Shown here piece by piece: positions 18,195 through 28,275 of a stretch of 64,000 nucleotides of DNA. The first letter of the stretch is position 1. Every line of letters starts with the position of its first letter. This stretch comes from Lewinellaceae bacterium (GTDB lineage: Bacteria > Bacteroidota > Bacteroidia > Chitinophagales > Saprospiraceae). The DNA lies in assembly GCA_016711435.1 (NCBI GenBank), contig JADJSY010000021.1:1-64000 (forward strand), given 5' to 3'. A program made the position numbers and the translations under genes. The notes below the pieces were generated by a model that made no database searches, was not told the origin of the DNA, and was given only the letters and a program-made list of their open reading frames with translations.

Positions 18195-19041
18195 GTAAGT
18201 GCTTGACCGTCTGCCCCTTATTCATCAATTGTTTCAGTGAATCCACGCCGATGGACAGGTGCATTTGTGCAAAATTGGCAGTCACAATTTTATCGCTGGC
18301 TTCCGTTTTGATGCCTTCGCGGGTCATGGGCATATCGCTGACGAGCAGCAGGGCGCCGGCTGGCATCTGATTTTTAAATGCTGCTACGAAGATGGTCGCC
18401 GTTTCCATGTCGATGGCGATACAGCGCAGGTCGCGCAATTTTTGTTTGAAGTCTTCCCGGTGTTCCCAGACGCGTTTGTTGGTCGTGTAGACCACACCCG
18501 TCCAGTAGTCGCGTTCGTAATCGCGGATGGTGGTGGACACCGCTTTTTGCAGGGCAAACGCCGGCAGGGCCGGTACTTCCGGCGGCAGGTAGTCATTACT
18601 GGTACCCTCGCCCCGAATGGCCGCGATGGGCAGAATCAGGTCGCCGTTGACGTTTTTTCTGGATTTCAGGCCGCCGCATTTGCCCAGAAACAACACGGCT
18701 TTGGGGTGAATGGCCTCCAAAAGGTCGATGACCAGGCCCGCATTCGGGCTGCCAATCCCAAAATTGATGATGGTAATCCCGTCTGCTGTGGCTACCTGCA
18801 TGGGGCGGTCGGATCCATAAACCGGCACATCGTGCTGTTCCGCAAAAGCTTTGACGTAGCCGCCGAAATTGACCAGCAGAATGTATTCTCCGAATTTTTC
18901 AAGCGGCATGCCCGTGTAACGCGGCAACCAGTCTTTTACAATGGCTGCTTTCTCCGCTTTTTGTTGCTGAAAGTTATCCCGCGCAATAGCGTTTAAATCC
19001 TGTTGCGAAATCAGACTTTTATTTTCTTCCGGGTCTTGCAT
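18187..19041 (-). CDS. amn: AMP nucleosidase
   Basis: Splits AMP into adenine and ribose 5-phosphate. The 285-residue protein is the short form without the long N-terminal domain of the E. coli enzyme. It has the PNP/UDP-phosphorylase fold signature: FGIGSPNAGLVIDLLEAI, FLGKCGGLKSR, IRGEGTSNDYLPPEVPALPAF, CIAIDMETATIFVAAF and LLVSDMPMTREGIKT. The start M(QDPEENK) at 19041 is chosen over the longer frame because residues upstream do not look protein-like. Confidence 0.9.
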   Translation of the reverse strand: MQDPEENKSLISQQDLNAIARDNFQQQKAEKAAIVKDWLPRYTGMPLEKFGEYILLVNFGGYVKAFAEQHDVPVYGSDRPMQVATADGITIINFGIGSPNAGLVIDLLEAIHPKAVLFLGKCGGLKSRKNVNGDLILPIAAIRGEGTSNDYLPPEVPALPAFALQKAVSTTIRDYERDYWTGVVYTTNKRVWEHREDFKQKLRDLRCIAIDMETATIFVAAFKNQMPAGALLLVSDMPMTREGIKTEASDKIVTANFAQMHLSIGVDSLKQLMNKGQTVKHLRF

Positions 19042-19305
19042 ATGGTGTTTTTCCCGGCAAAGGTCGGGAAAGTGCGGTCGAACTGCCCGTTTCAGCAATA
19101 ATTTTTTGTAAAAAAATTGCGACAGGGAGATTTCCGATGCGGTTTGCACGTGGTTGTACAGGAATTTGCCATCCAGATGCAAAAATTCTTATGCCCCATA
19201 CAGGCAAGGAAGTTCCATTGATTGTTGACATTTGCGACAAACAAATAAAATCCCGCCCGAAACAGGTTTTTAAGTGAAAAGGCAAAGGGCAAGAAGCATT
19301 AGGCA

Positions 19306-20517
19306 ATGAAAATTTTAATCGCTAATAATACCATCATACCTGTTCATGCCTACGGCGGCACCGAGCGCATCATCTGGTGGCTGGGAAAAGAACTGGGCAA
19401 AATGGGCCACGACGTTACTTACCTGGTCAAAAAAGGTTCCGAATGCCCTTTTGCCAATATCATAGAAATCGACGACAAAAAAACTTTTGCCGCACAGATT
19501 CCACCCGACACCGACCTGGCACACTTCCATTTTGAAATGGATGAAATTTTGCCCGTGCCGCATATAACAACCGTACACGGCAACAGCAGCAGCCCGAAAA
19601 CATTCCACCGCAACACTGTTTTTATCTCGCACAACCACGCCAAAAGGCATGGCGCGGAAGTGTTTGTGTACAACGGCATCGACTTCGATGATTACGGGAA
19701 ACCGATGACGCAAAACAAACGGCTGTATTTTCACTTCCTGGGAAATGCAGCCTGGCGCGTCAAAAACGTGCGCGGCGCCATCGACGTGGCCGACAAGGCC
19801 GGCGTCCGGCTGCACGTGATCGGCGGGAGCCGGGTGAATTTCAGCATGGGGCTGCGCATCACCCTTTCGCCGCAGGTGCGTTTCCACGGCATGCTGGGCG
19901 GCGACGGCAAAAACGCCATTTTACAGGCATCCAAAGGTTTGATTTTCCCAGTGTTGTGGCACGAACCCTTCGGCCTGGCCATCATCGAAAGCCTGTATTT
20001 CGGCTGCCCGGTTTTTGGTACGCCCTACGGCTCGTTGCCCGAACTGCTGGGCAGCAAACCCTACCTCTATCCCGACCGGAAATGGAATGGCCGGGTAGAT
20101 GCCTTTCAGTCGGAAGTCGGTTTTTTATCCGGCAAAAAAATGGAACTCGTAGAGGCTGTTAAAGAGGCCGACCAATACGACCGGCAACGCTGTCAGGATT
20201 ATGCTATTGAAAACTTTTCCTCGAAACGCATGGCGGAGGACTACCTGAAACTATATGAAAAAATTCTGAATGGCGAAATGCTGCACGATGCAGCGCCGGT
20301 GTTTGAGCCGGAGGAAGGGGGCGAGCGGTTTTGCCTCTTAAGTGAGTTAGTTATTCGTTATTCATGCGAATCATGGGTTAAAGGACGGGCGGAGGCCAAA
20401 ACTGGGGGGGGTTGGGGGGAGACGAGCGCAGGGGGAAAAACTTATGCGGGCTTTGGGGTGTGCCTAGTGTTTATGGCTCTACGCGTGTTTGCCCACAAGT
20501 TTGTGATCTTTGCCTAA
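19306..20517 (+). CDS. Group 1 (GT4-like) glycosyltransferase, C-terminal tail probably frameshifted
   Basis: Retaining GT-B glycosyltransferase. The N-terminal donor-independent domain begins MKILIANNTIIPVHAYGGTERIIWWLGKEL. The C-terminal domain has HEPFGLAIIESLYFGCPVFGTPYGSLPEL, the EX7E nucleotide-sugar motif. Real similarity ends near residue 345 (PEEGGERF). Beyond that the frame runs through intergenic word repeats for about 55 residues. One more T in the T4 run at 20329-20332 would give ERFLPLK and a stop at 20343-20345, a more natural end. The acceptor is unknown; there are no polysaccharide-cluster neighbours. Confidence 0.82.
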   Translation: MKILIANNTIIPVHAYGGTERIIWWLGKELGKMGHDVTYLVKKGSECPFANIIEIDDKKTFAAQIPPDTDLAHFHFEMDEILPVPHITTVHGNSSSPKTFHRNTVFISHNHAKRHGAEVFVYNGIDFDDYGKPMTQNKRLYFHFLGNAAWRVKNVRGAIDVADKAGVRLHVIGGSRVNFSMGLRITLSPQVRFHGMLGGDGKNAILQASKGLIFPVLWHEPFGLAIIESLYFGCPVFGTPYGSLPELLGSKPYLYPDRKWNGRVDAFQSEVGFLSGKKMELVEAVKEADQYDRQRCQDYAIENFSSKRMAEDYLKLYEKILNGEMLHDAAPVFEPEEGGERFCLLSELVIRYSCESWVKGRAEAKTGGGWGETSAGGKTYAGFGVCLVFMALRVFAHKFVIFA

Positions 20518-20605
20518 TCACACAGTTGCTTATTTGTGGTCGCGGGCTAACACGCAAGCCGAGCGTTACCACACTAAAAACCAAACACCAATAACTAATA
20601 ACCAA
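20350..20605. repeat. Degenerate word-repeat inverted element
   Basis: TTAGTTATTCGTTATTC (from 20348) is complementary to AATAACTAATAACC (20589-20603), and GTGCCTAGTGTTTATGG to CACACTAAAAACC. It is a diverged relative of the GTGTTTAGTG elements. Confidence 0.5.
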
Positions 20606-20607
20606 AA

Positions 20608-22561
20608 CTAAAGTTTTCCAAAGTACCGCCACAAATCCTCCCCGGGCCATTTTGACCGAAGAAAATCCCCGCTTTTGATGCGCATGATACGCCGTTTGTA
20701 GTCCTGGGCATTCCGGTCGGCATTGACGCCATCTTCAAAAATTTCCATTTCATATTCACCTGACGGCAAAAAGCGCGAGTCGATGGTCAGGTTCCAGCCT
20801 GTCCAGTCGCCCATCGCGCCGATGTACCACAAGCCGTTGGCGGCTTGTCGCGCTATGGCGACATAATCGCCGATTTTACCGGCAATAGGCACCGTTTTAT
20901 CCCAAACGGCAGGCACTTTTGAGAGAAATTGCAGGCATTCCGGCTCTTTTTTGTAGTTGGTAGGGCTGTCTGATAGCATTTGCAGGGGACTTTCGAACAC
21001 CACATATTTGGCTAATTCGTGGCAGCGGGTACCCATCGAGGCCGGGCGGTTGAATGAAGGCGACCAGTCTGCTTTCTGGTAGTTCAGCATGGCGCCCGGC
21101 GTGTAATCCATGGGGCCGGCCACCTGTCGGGTAAAAGGAATGGTTACATTGTGTTCCGCGTCGATCTTTTTATCCTTATCCCATTTGGCCTGTTCAAGCC
21201 CGTATACGCCCTCAAAACTGATGACATTGGGCCAGGTGCGTTGCAGGCCGGAGGGTTTATAAGCGCCGTGGTAGTCCACAAGTAATTGATTGTTTGCGCA
21301 TTTTTCAGCCATACGCCAGTAAAACTGCACCATCTCCTGGTCGTCGCGCTGCATGAAGTCGATCTTCAGCCCTTTGATGTCCCATTTTTTCAAATCGGGT
21401 AATATCATTTCAAACTGGGCATCGATAGCCACCCAGGTGGCCCAGAGAATCAGGCCTACTTTTTTGGATTTGGCATAGGCAGCAAGACCGTCCATATCGA
21501 CGCCGGAATGGAGCATCAGGTTGCCGGTACCCGACCAGCCTTCGTCCAGCACAATGTATTCCAGGCCGTTTTCAGCGGCAAAATCCACAAAGTATTTGTA
21601 CGTTTCCGTATTTACCCCCGTCCGGAAATTGACCCCTTCCAGGTTGAGGTTGTTCCACCAGTCCCAGGCTACTTTACCCGGGCGAATCCAGTCCGTATTT
21701 TTTAGTCGGCTGGGTTCGGCCAGCAACCAGGGCATTTGATTGACGAGCAAGTCCATATCGCGTTCCGCCACTAAGAACAAGCGCCAGGGGTAATTGCGCG
21801 TACCTTTTGTTTTGGCCAAAAAGTAATCTCTGTCCACGGGTTGAATATCGCGGTTGCTCGTGCGCACCGTCGTTTTGGGGGTAATACGGCAAGGTGCCGA
21901 TCAGGTTGCCATTTTTACCTTTGCTGCCGTGCATCCAGAGTCCGGGGTAGTCCTGCAAATCCGTTTCGGTAACCAGCACTTTGACTCCGCTTTCCATTTC
22001 GACCAGCAATGGCAGGCTGGCTAAGCGGTTTTCATGGATTTCAGCAGGAGCCAGCGGCAGGAAAATACGCTCGTTGTGGGAGTAAAAACTTTCTTCTTCC
22101 GGGAAATACACTGTTTTGCAGTCCGCAGGACGAAAAGTGCAGGTCTCACCCGTCACCCGCACTTCACCCGTTTTCAGTTCCGTAAAAAAACGGTAAGCCA
22201 CCCCTTCATTGTAGGCGCGAAAAATCACGCCCCAATCGCCCTGGCACCGCAGGATCAGTTCGTTATACGACTCTGCAATGACAGCGCTTTTCTGGCGCAC
22301 ATCCGGCGTTACGGTGCGTCGCACGCTGCTGGAATCCGTTTTAATCAGGGTTGGATTATTGCCCAGCGTACCAACACCTTCAATGGTTATATTCAGGGGA
22401 GCGGACAGGGTGAGCGGTTTGTCGCGCAGGAAAAGTTGCCAGCTGAGCGCGGGAGCCGTTTCAATCTGGAGGCGCAACAGGCCATTCGGAGAGCGGAGCG
22501 TCTGTGCTCGCAAAGAATTGAATGTCAGGCAAATAAACACAAAGAGGAAAAGACGTACCAT
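20608..22561 (-). CDS. Glycoside hydrolase family 97 (alpha-glucosidase/galactosidase type), one extra base
   Basis: Exported GH97 enzyme acting on alpha-glycosides; family members are alpha-glucosidases or alpha-galactosidases of Bacteroidota glycan use. A signal peptide (MVRLFLFVFICLTFNSLRAQ) is followed by the N-terminal beta-sandwich (SPNGLLRLQIE), then the (beta/alpha)8 barrel (KVAWDWWNNLNL, YIVLDEGWSG, KGLKIDFMQRDDQ, LLVDYHGAYKP) and a C-terminal beta domain. The Asp in KIDFMQRD sits where retaining members carry their nucleophile. The frame changes in the five-base C run at 21877-21881; removing one base joins LPYYPKTTVRTSNRD into one protein of about 650 residues, normal for the family. 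The aminopeptidase gene lies just upstream on the same strand. Confidence 0.88.
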
Positions 22562-22594
22562 AGCCGGAATATTTTTTCCGGTAAATGTAGCGCC

Positions 22595-23695
22595 TCAAAT
22601 GATAAACTTGCCGTTCTGGTAAATTTTTTCCCCGTCCGCCCATATTTCGCCGCCCTGGGTCATATCGGTAATCATGTCCCAGTGAACGGGCGATTCGTTT
22701 TTACCGCCGGTTTGCAGGTAACTCTGTCCGATGGCCATGTGGATGGTACCGCCGATTTTTTCATCGAACAGGATATTTTTCGTCATGCGCTGGATGTCGT
22801 AATTGGTACCGATAGCGGCTTCTCCGAACCGGCGGGTGCCGGGCATGGCAAATACCTGATCCAGGAAATCCTGGCCGCGCAACGCTTCCCATTTTTCGAT
22901 GTAACCGTCTTTTACCCAAAGGGTTACACCTTCCACTTCAGCGCCCTGATAGAGGCAGGGCAATGAAAAATGAACAACTCCCTGCACGCTGTCTTCCACC
23001 GGGCTGGTGTACACTTCGCCGGAAGGCATGTTGGTTTGGCCATCGGAATTGATCCAGGTACGGCCTTTGGTTCCGAAGGTAATATCCGTGCCGTTGGAGA
23101 GATAACGAACGGTCGTGCATTTGTTCAGGTGATCGACGATACGTTGCTGGCTTGCGCGCACACCGAGCCAGGCGGCCTGCGGATCATCGTGGTACAATTT
23201 GCAGGCGCCGTACACAAATTGTTCGTACTCGCTCAAGCTCATGCCCGCTTCCTGCGCCGACGCGTCGGTGGGGTACTGGCACAGGTTGCGGCGCAGCCGG
23301 TAGTCGGCAGTGCGTTCAAAATAGGCTTTGTTGATGGGCGCCAGGGTATCGTTGCGCATTTGGGCCTGCCCGGGCGTGGCGCCGCTGTACTCCCGCAAGT
23401 TGAAAGGCGCGCGGATGTGCAAATAACAATCGAAGGTTTCCATGGCAATCCGGCTCAATACGGGCGGGGTGCGGAATGCCTGTTCGTTGGCGTGCTGGGT
23501 AAAAATCCGCTCGCGTTCGCGGAAAGCCAGGTCGCATTCCACAAGCGCCGCGCCTGCTTCATATGCTTCGCGGTAGACTTCGCGCACCAGGGGTTCGGCC
23601 AATAAACTACTGGAAATGAATACTTTGTCGCCGTCTTTTACCTGCAAACAGTATTGGGTGAGGAGGCGGGCGTATTTATTCAGAATGGTTTGCAT
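22595..23695 (-). CDS. M29-family aminopeptidase (thermophilic metallopeptidase family)
   Basis: Cytoplasmic broad-specificity metallo-aminopeptidase related to AmpS/AmpT. The 366-residue protein has no signal peptide. Candidate metal ligands are the Glu in EVEGVTLW, the Glu in GEAAIGTNYD, the His in IHMAIGQSY and the His/Asp in PVHWDMITDM. These are the conserved C-terminal ligands of the family, and the length is slightly shorter than usual. It lies 33 bases upstream of the GH97 start on the same strand, so the two may share a transcript. Confidence 0.88.
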   Translation of the reverse strand: MQTILNKYARLLTQYCLQVKDGDKVFISSSLLAEPLVREVYREAYEAGAALVECDLAFRERERIFTQHANEQAFRTPPVLSRIAMETFDCYLHIRAPFNLREYSGATPGQAQMRNDTLAPINKAYFERTADYRLRRNLCQYPTDASAQEAGMSLSEYEQFVYGACKLYHDDPQAAWLGVRASQQRIVDHLNKCTTVRYLSNGTDITFGTKGRTWINSDGQTNMPSGEVYTSPVEDSVQGVVHFSLPCLYQGAEVEGVTLWVKDGYIEKWEALRGQDFLDQVFAMPGTRRFGEAAIGTNYDIQRMTKNILFDEKIGGTIHMAIGQSYLQTGGKNESPVHWDMITDMTQGGEIWADGEKIYQNGKFII

Positions 23696-23823
23696 GTGAG
23701 CAAAAATAGTTTTTGAACAGGATTTAAAAGATTAAAAAGTTTAACATTGATATGCTTCCTGTGATGTCGCCGAGATGCCATCCTGAATGCTCTTACCTGC
23801 AAATGACACCTCTTCACTGCCGC

Positions 23824-25214
23824 TTAAAACGACTCGTAATACCGCGCACCCAAAGTCACCCCTTCCGTTCCGATTTCTTTGAGTCCCCAGCGGTTCATTT
23901 CAGCCAGTACGGAACCTTGCTGAACGCCGGTATGCAGTTTTTCATATTGATCGAAGTCGATCGCGCGGCGTGCATTCAGTTTTTCAAAAACCTTAAACTT
24001 TGCAGCGATGTCCGCCCAGCCGGGTTGTACGACGGCTTCAAAAACCTTGGCTTTGGAGCCGCTGCCATATGCCACGAAGCCGAGGCGTTTGCCCGCCAAA
24101 TGGGCGCCCTCCGCAGCATCTATTTCCAGGCTGCTCATCAAGGCCAGAAAAATGGAAGCGGTGTACAGGTTGCCGGTTTCCTGGCTGGCGCGTTGTGGTT
24201 TTTCGAGTTTTTCGTGTACAAAACGGCGATACATGGTCGATTCGCTGACACTTTTAAAGAACCCGGCCAGCGCTTTTTCAAAAGACCTGCGATCCGGGAA
24301 GGCATCCGATTGCGGTTCTGAAAAGCCGAAACGCTGCGCATCAGCGACCCATTTGCCGGAGGCTTTTCGCTCTGCGACAAATTGCTCGACATACATGCGT
24401 TTAGCATGAAACGCATAAGGCAGGTGAAAAATCATCCGTGTCCAGCGTTCCGACAAAGCCTGGTATTGATCTTCCCGAAAAAGCCCGGCGGCAATAGCCC
24501 GGCGGCGAAAATCGGCCAGCGCTTCCGCCATGCGGTTTTGGTAACACAGGTTGGAATATTGCCCGTCGAACACGGGCGTTTCGGAATACCGCTCGCGGCG
24601 CGGTTTGTAAAAGTCGTGGACACTTTCCATGGACACGCCATACAGGTTGCGGACGGCGAGCAGGCGCGGATTCCGGCGCACCAGCATGGCCACCGCTCCG
24701 GCGCCCTGGGTGTATTCGCCGCTGGATTCGAGTTCGTATTTAGCGACATCGCCGGCCACTACGATCCCGATATTCTCTTCGTCGCTGCCACCCAGTCGAG
24801 GGTATTGTGCAGGGCATCGATGGCGCCGATGCAGGCAAAAGTCATATCCAGCACATCGCAATGGCGGAAACAATCAGGCCCGTAGCGGTCGGCAAACCGC
24901 TGTCCGAGCATTTCAACTGCGTAGGTTGCGGTAGGTTTGGAGCCGTCCAGAGCGCTTTCGGTGCCAAGGTAAATGCGGCCGATGCGCCGGGGATCGAGTT
25001 GGTTGCGTTCTATCAGTTCGGCTATGGCTTCGGCAGCCATGGTGGCCGCGTCTTCGTGTACGTCGCAAACGGCCATTTTGTACAGCCCCAGGCCTTGAGA
25101 GAGTTTTTCGTAGATGATATTTCGTTTTTCAGCCAGTGTGCGTATATCGAGGTATAATTTCGGCACATAAAAAGCCATATCGTCGATGCCGACAGGGAGG
25201 AGGCGCTTAGCCAT
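23824..25214 (-). CDS. Hydroxymethylglutaryl-CoA synthase, one base missing
   Basis: Condenses acetyl-CoA and acetoacetyl-CoA to HMG-CoA, the entry of the mevalonate isoprenoid route. Counting from the ATG at 25214, the catalytic Glu is E86 in LGTESALDGSK and the nucleophile is C128 in MTFACIGAIDAL; the His lies in FHLPYAFHAKRM in the second frame. The frame changes near 24783. Adding one base gives LDWVAADEENIGIVVAGDVAKYE and a protein of about 463 residues, which fits the family. Conserved catalytic residues on both sides of the break argue for a consensus error. No other mevalonate gene is in the window. Confidence 0.85.
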
Positions 25215-25529
25215 ACTGCTGTGATTGATTTTTGTAAATGAGACTTTTGCCCCGGAAACAAAACCTTGAGCAAACAACAAAAAGAACTACCATCTGGTCT
25301 GGTAAAAGATTATCCTGGTTTCAGCAGCGACACTGTAAGCGTGCTTACCATTAAGATTGTGGCAAAGGTAATGATTGCAGCCTAATATGCATATCACCTG
25401 CCTGTTCCAAATTACCAGCCATTAAACGGGGCATTCGAATTTTTGTTTATCTAAATACACTATATATTCAAAATTCATTAAACAAATTTGACTTTTTCTG
25501 CCTTGCCTGATGTTCCTGTTTCACTGAAC

Positions 25530-25664
25530 ATGAAACCGAAGTGCCGGATCAGGCGGCCCTTCACTTACTACGCACTGATGCTAGGTGCGGCGCGGGGCTT
25601 GAGTAAATGGGAAGACGAGGAATACCTGTCGAGGCTGAATGCAAAGGGCAAAAAGCAAACATGA
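25530..25664 (+). CDS. Possible 44-residue basic protein
   Basis: ATG at 25530 opens MKPKCRIRRPFTYYALMLGAARGLSKWEDEEYLSRLNAKG-like coding sequence with a compositionally plausible helix pair. The last five codons lie in the left arm of the inverted repeat. No homologue is recognised and no promoter was found; it may be spurious. Confidence 0.3.
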   Translation: MKPKCRIRRPFTYYALMLGAARGLSKWEDEEYLSRLNAKGKKQT

Positions 25665-25902
25665 GTCATCCCTGATTTTGTAGCGACTCTTTGTACGCGC
25701 CGGCACAATTTTTATTGATGATTGCTTATTGACAATTGATGATTTTTGATGCAAGGTGGAATCTTCGCACATCAAAAATCATCAATTGTCAATAAGCAAT
25801 CATCAATTGCTGGTTGACCTTTGTGGTCGTTTTAGGCAAAATTCAGGCAAAATTCGGGATGACTCATGTTTGCATTTTGCATTTTTGCCCTTTGCCTTTT
25901 AC
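25641..25902. repeat. Nested inverted repeat with perfect 38-bp inner arms
   Basis: Outer words GCAAAGGGCAAAAAGC and CATGAGTCATCC at the left match GGATGACTCATG and GCCCTTTGCC at the right. Inside, 25714-25751 is the exact reverse complement of 25770-25807 (ATTGATGATTGCTTATTGAC-type words). The region between the HMG-CoA synthase start and this element (25215-25529) holds nothing else recognised. Confidence 0.9.
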
Positions 25903-27071
25903 TACTTATTCGGGTACACATACAACTGCACATCTTCCGCGCTCACCACCTGGTCGCAAAGGATAAACAGGCGTTCAATCACATTGGCTAATTCGCGGAT
26001 ATTGCCCGACCAGTTATAATCCTGCAGGGCAAGGATGGCTTCAGGTGAAAATGTTTTGGTCGGATGGCCGTAGTCGTCGGCGATGCGGCGGTTGAAATGT
26101 TCCAGCAGCAAGGGTATGTCTTCGCGACGTTCGTTCAGCGCGGGCACCCGAACCACGATCACCGCGAGGCGGTGGTACAAATCTTCGCGGAAGCGTCCGC
26201 CGGCGATTTCTTCGCGCAGGTCTTTATTGGTGGCGGCTAATACCCGCACATCCACTTTTATTTCTTTGCTGTCGCCCACACGGGTGATTTTGCTTTCCTG
26301 GAGGGCGCGCAGTACTTTGGCCTGCGCGTCGAGGCTCATATCGCCGATTTCGTCGAGAAACAAGGTGCCGCCGTTGGCTTGTTCAAACTTGCCGGGCCGG
26401 TCGGCGATCGCGCCGGTAAAGGAACCTTTTTTATGTCCAAACAACTCGCTTTCAATGAGTTCGGCGGGAATGGCCGCACAGTTGACTTCCACCATCGGGC
26501 CGTCGGCGCGGTTGCTTTTTTCATGTATCCAGCGCGCTACAAGCTCTTTACCTGTGCCGTTTTGTCCCGTAATCAGCACGCGGCTTTCGGTCGGCGCCAC
26601 CTTTTCCAGCATTTTTTTTATTTCGAGAATCGGCGCGCTTTCACCGATCATATTCACGCCTTTGCCGGCTTTCACCTGTTTGCGCAGTACGTGGGTCGTA
26701 TTCACCAATTCGCTGCGTTCGAGGGCATTGCGCACGGTGATGAGCATACGGTTCAGGTCGGGCGGTTTGGAAATAAAATCGAATGCGCCTTTTTTGACCG
26801 CTTCAACGGCCGTATCGATAGTGCCGTGACCGCTGACCATGATAACGGGGGTTTCCGGAGAAAGAATCTGCAAGCGTTCGAGCGCTTCAATGCCGTCCAT
26901 TTTCGGCATTTTAATATCGGTAATAATCACATCGAACTTTTCCTTCTGCACCTTGGCAATACATTCCAGTCCGTCGGCGGCCTCCTCTATTTCATATCCT
27001 TCGAATTCGAGGATGTCGCGCAGGGTCCGGCGGATAGGCACTTCGTCGTCAACAATCAGAATTTTTGCCAT
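25902..27071 (-). CDS. NtrC-type sigma-54 response regulator without DNA-binding domain
   Basis: Two-component regulator. The receiver domain (residues 1-120) has the acidic pair at D8-D9, the phospho-acceptor D52 in VIITDIKMPKMDG, and the Lys in FISKPPD. The AAA+ domain follows, with Walker A GQNGTGKE, a GSFTGA loop in place of GAFTGA, FLDEIG (Walker B) and the arginine-finger region REDLYHRL. The protein ends at residue 389 soon after NWSGNIRELANVIERL, so the usual Fis-type helix-turn-helix is missing. Similar HTH-less regulators are known in Bacteroidota. No partner kinase is adjacent. Confidence 0.9.
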   Translation of the reverse strand: MAKILIVDDEVPIRRTLRDILEFEGYEIEEAADGLECIAKVQKEKFDVIITDIKMPKMDGIEALERLQILSPETPVIMVSGHGTIDTAVEAVKKGAFDFISKPPDLNRMLITVRNALERSELVNTTHVLRKQVKAGKGVNMIGESAPILEIKKMLEKVAPTESRVLITGQNGTGKELVARWIHEKSNRADGPMVEVNCAAIPAELIESELFGHKKGSFTGAIADRPGKFEQANGGTLFLDEIGDMSLDAQAKVLRALQESKITRVGDSKEIKVDVRVLAATNKDLREEIAGGRFREDLYHRLAVIVVRVPALNERREDIPLLLEHFNRRIADDYGHPTKTFSPEAILALQDYNWSGNIRELANVIERLFILCDQVVSAEDVQLYVYPNK

Positions 27072-27353
27072 TGCTACAAAAGTAGTTATCGGTTATTAGT
27101 TATTCGTTATCAGTGCGTAATAATGGGTCACGATGAATCAAATCAAGCCGCTTCATTTTGTGGGGGTTGCTAAGCCCCCGCACACACAGCGGGCCACAAA
27201 GAAAACGGCTTTCGGTCATTTTACAGGTACGTATTCAAATGATTTTTTATAAAATCTGTGACTTCGGTCGTCAACTGCGTTTTATATTTGTTGAATGGTC
27301 TGGCGAATCATCGCTTTTGCACCATTTCCTACATTGCTTAAAATCTAAACCTT
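27072..27353. other. Non-coding divergent gap
   Basis: Contains GGTTATTAGTTATTCGTTATC words, a hairpin GGGGGTTGCTAAGCCCCC near 27163-27180, and a TATATTTG (-7-like) at 27283-27290 that could drive the rightward gene at 27354. No gene is seen. Confidence 0.45.
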
Positions 27354-28043
27354 ATGCACATGAAATTTTTATTTCCTTTCCTGTTACTCCTCCTTTCTGC
27401 TTCTGCGTTAACGGCCCAGTGGAATACCGTCATTGAAACGGAACGTATGATGTCTTTCGGAAGCAGGCCCAGTTTCCGGCTGGAATTTACCAATACCAGC
27501 GCCGGTACGGTAGAAGATATGTGGAAAGACTACGCCAAGAAAAACTTTGGCGCCAAATTGAAAAAGGACAAAAAATCGGGCGAATGGGCAGCCACCGGCC
27601 TGAAATCGGCCATGATGGGCGAAGACGCGTTCTCGATTTATTCTACCATTGAAAAAAATGACGCCAACGCCGCCATCAATATCTGGTTCGATGCCGGTTC
27701 CTATTTCCTGAGCCGCCGCGACAATCCGGGCCGGACGGAAGAAGTAAGCCGCGCTTTGCGCCAGTTTTATGTCGACGTGCGCCGCGCTGCCATCACCGAT
27801 GAGTTGAAAGCGCAGGAAGATAAACTCAAGGACATGGACAAAAAGCAAAAAAGTATGCAGAAAGACAACGATTCCCTGCGCAAGGACATCGAAACCTGGA
27901 AAGCAAAAATTGCCAAAGCCGAAGACGATATTGTGAAAAACGAACGCGCGCAGGAGCAAAACTTAGTCGACCAGGAAGCGCAGCGCCGCACCATCGAGGA
28001 AGTGCGGCAGCGGCTGAATAATGTGGAGAATGAACGGAATTAA
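27354..28043 (+). CDS. Secreted hypothetical protein with C-terminal coiled coil
   Basis: A 229-residue exported protein. The signal peptide (FLFPFLLLLLSASALTAQ) is followed by a compact domain (residues 25-145) with FRLEFTNTSAGTVEDMWKDYAKKNFG, and a highly charged heptad-like helix (ELKAQEDKLKDMDKKQKSMQ onward) to the end. No enzyme motif is visible and the function is unknown. A possible promoter element lies at 27283-27290, and a clean terminator follows the stop codon, so it is probably transcribed alone. Confidence 0.75.
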   Translation: MHMKFLFPFLLLLLSASALTAQWNTVIETERMMSFGSRPSFRLEFTNTSAGTVEDMWKDYAKKNFGAKLKKDKKSGEWAATGLKSAMMGEDAFSIYSTIEKNDANAAINIWFDAGSYFLSRRDNPGRTEEVSRALRQFYVDVRRAAITDELKAQEDKLKDMDKKQKSMQKDNDSLRKDIETWKAKIAKAEDDIVKNERAQEQNLVDQEAQRRTIEEVRQRLNNVENERN

Positions 28044-28068
28044 TTTTTAATTGATTTTTGTTTTAAAA

Positions 28069-28105
28069 AAAACCTGCATCGGACGCCCGGTGCAGGTTTT
28101 TTCTT
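28069..28105 (+). terminator. Rho-independent terminator
   Basis: AACCTGCATCGG pairs with CCCGGTGCAGGTT across an ACG loop, followed by a T run, 28 bases after the preceding stop codon. Confidence 0.85.
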
Positions 28106-28234
28106 GTCAACTGCGGCTGTTTCTTTAGAAAGCGGTAGTTTTTGAAAAAATACGGCAGATTATTACAAAAAGTGTCGACGCAAAAAGTTTTGGCCGGTTG
28201 AAAAAACAAACAAGCATTTTAAAACATTTATTGT

Positions 28235-28242
28235 TAACTTTG
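28235..28242 (+). promoter_or_regulatory. Possible -7 element for dnaB
   Basis: TAACTTTG fits TAnnTTTG, 345 nt upstream of the dnaB ATG; no -33 TTG at the right distance. Confidence 0.35.
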
Positions 28243-28275
28243 TGATTCCGAAAAACACATCAAATACTTTTGCAC

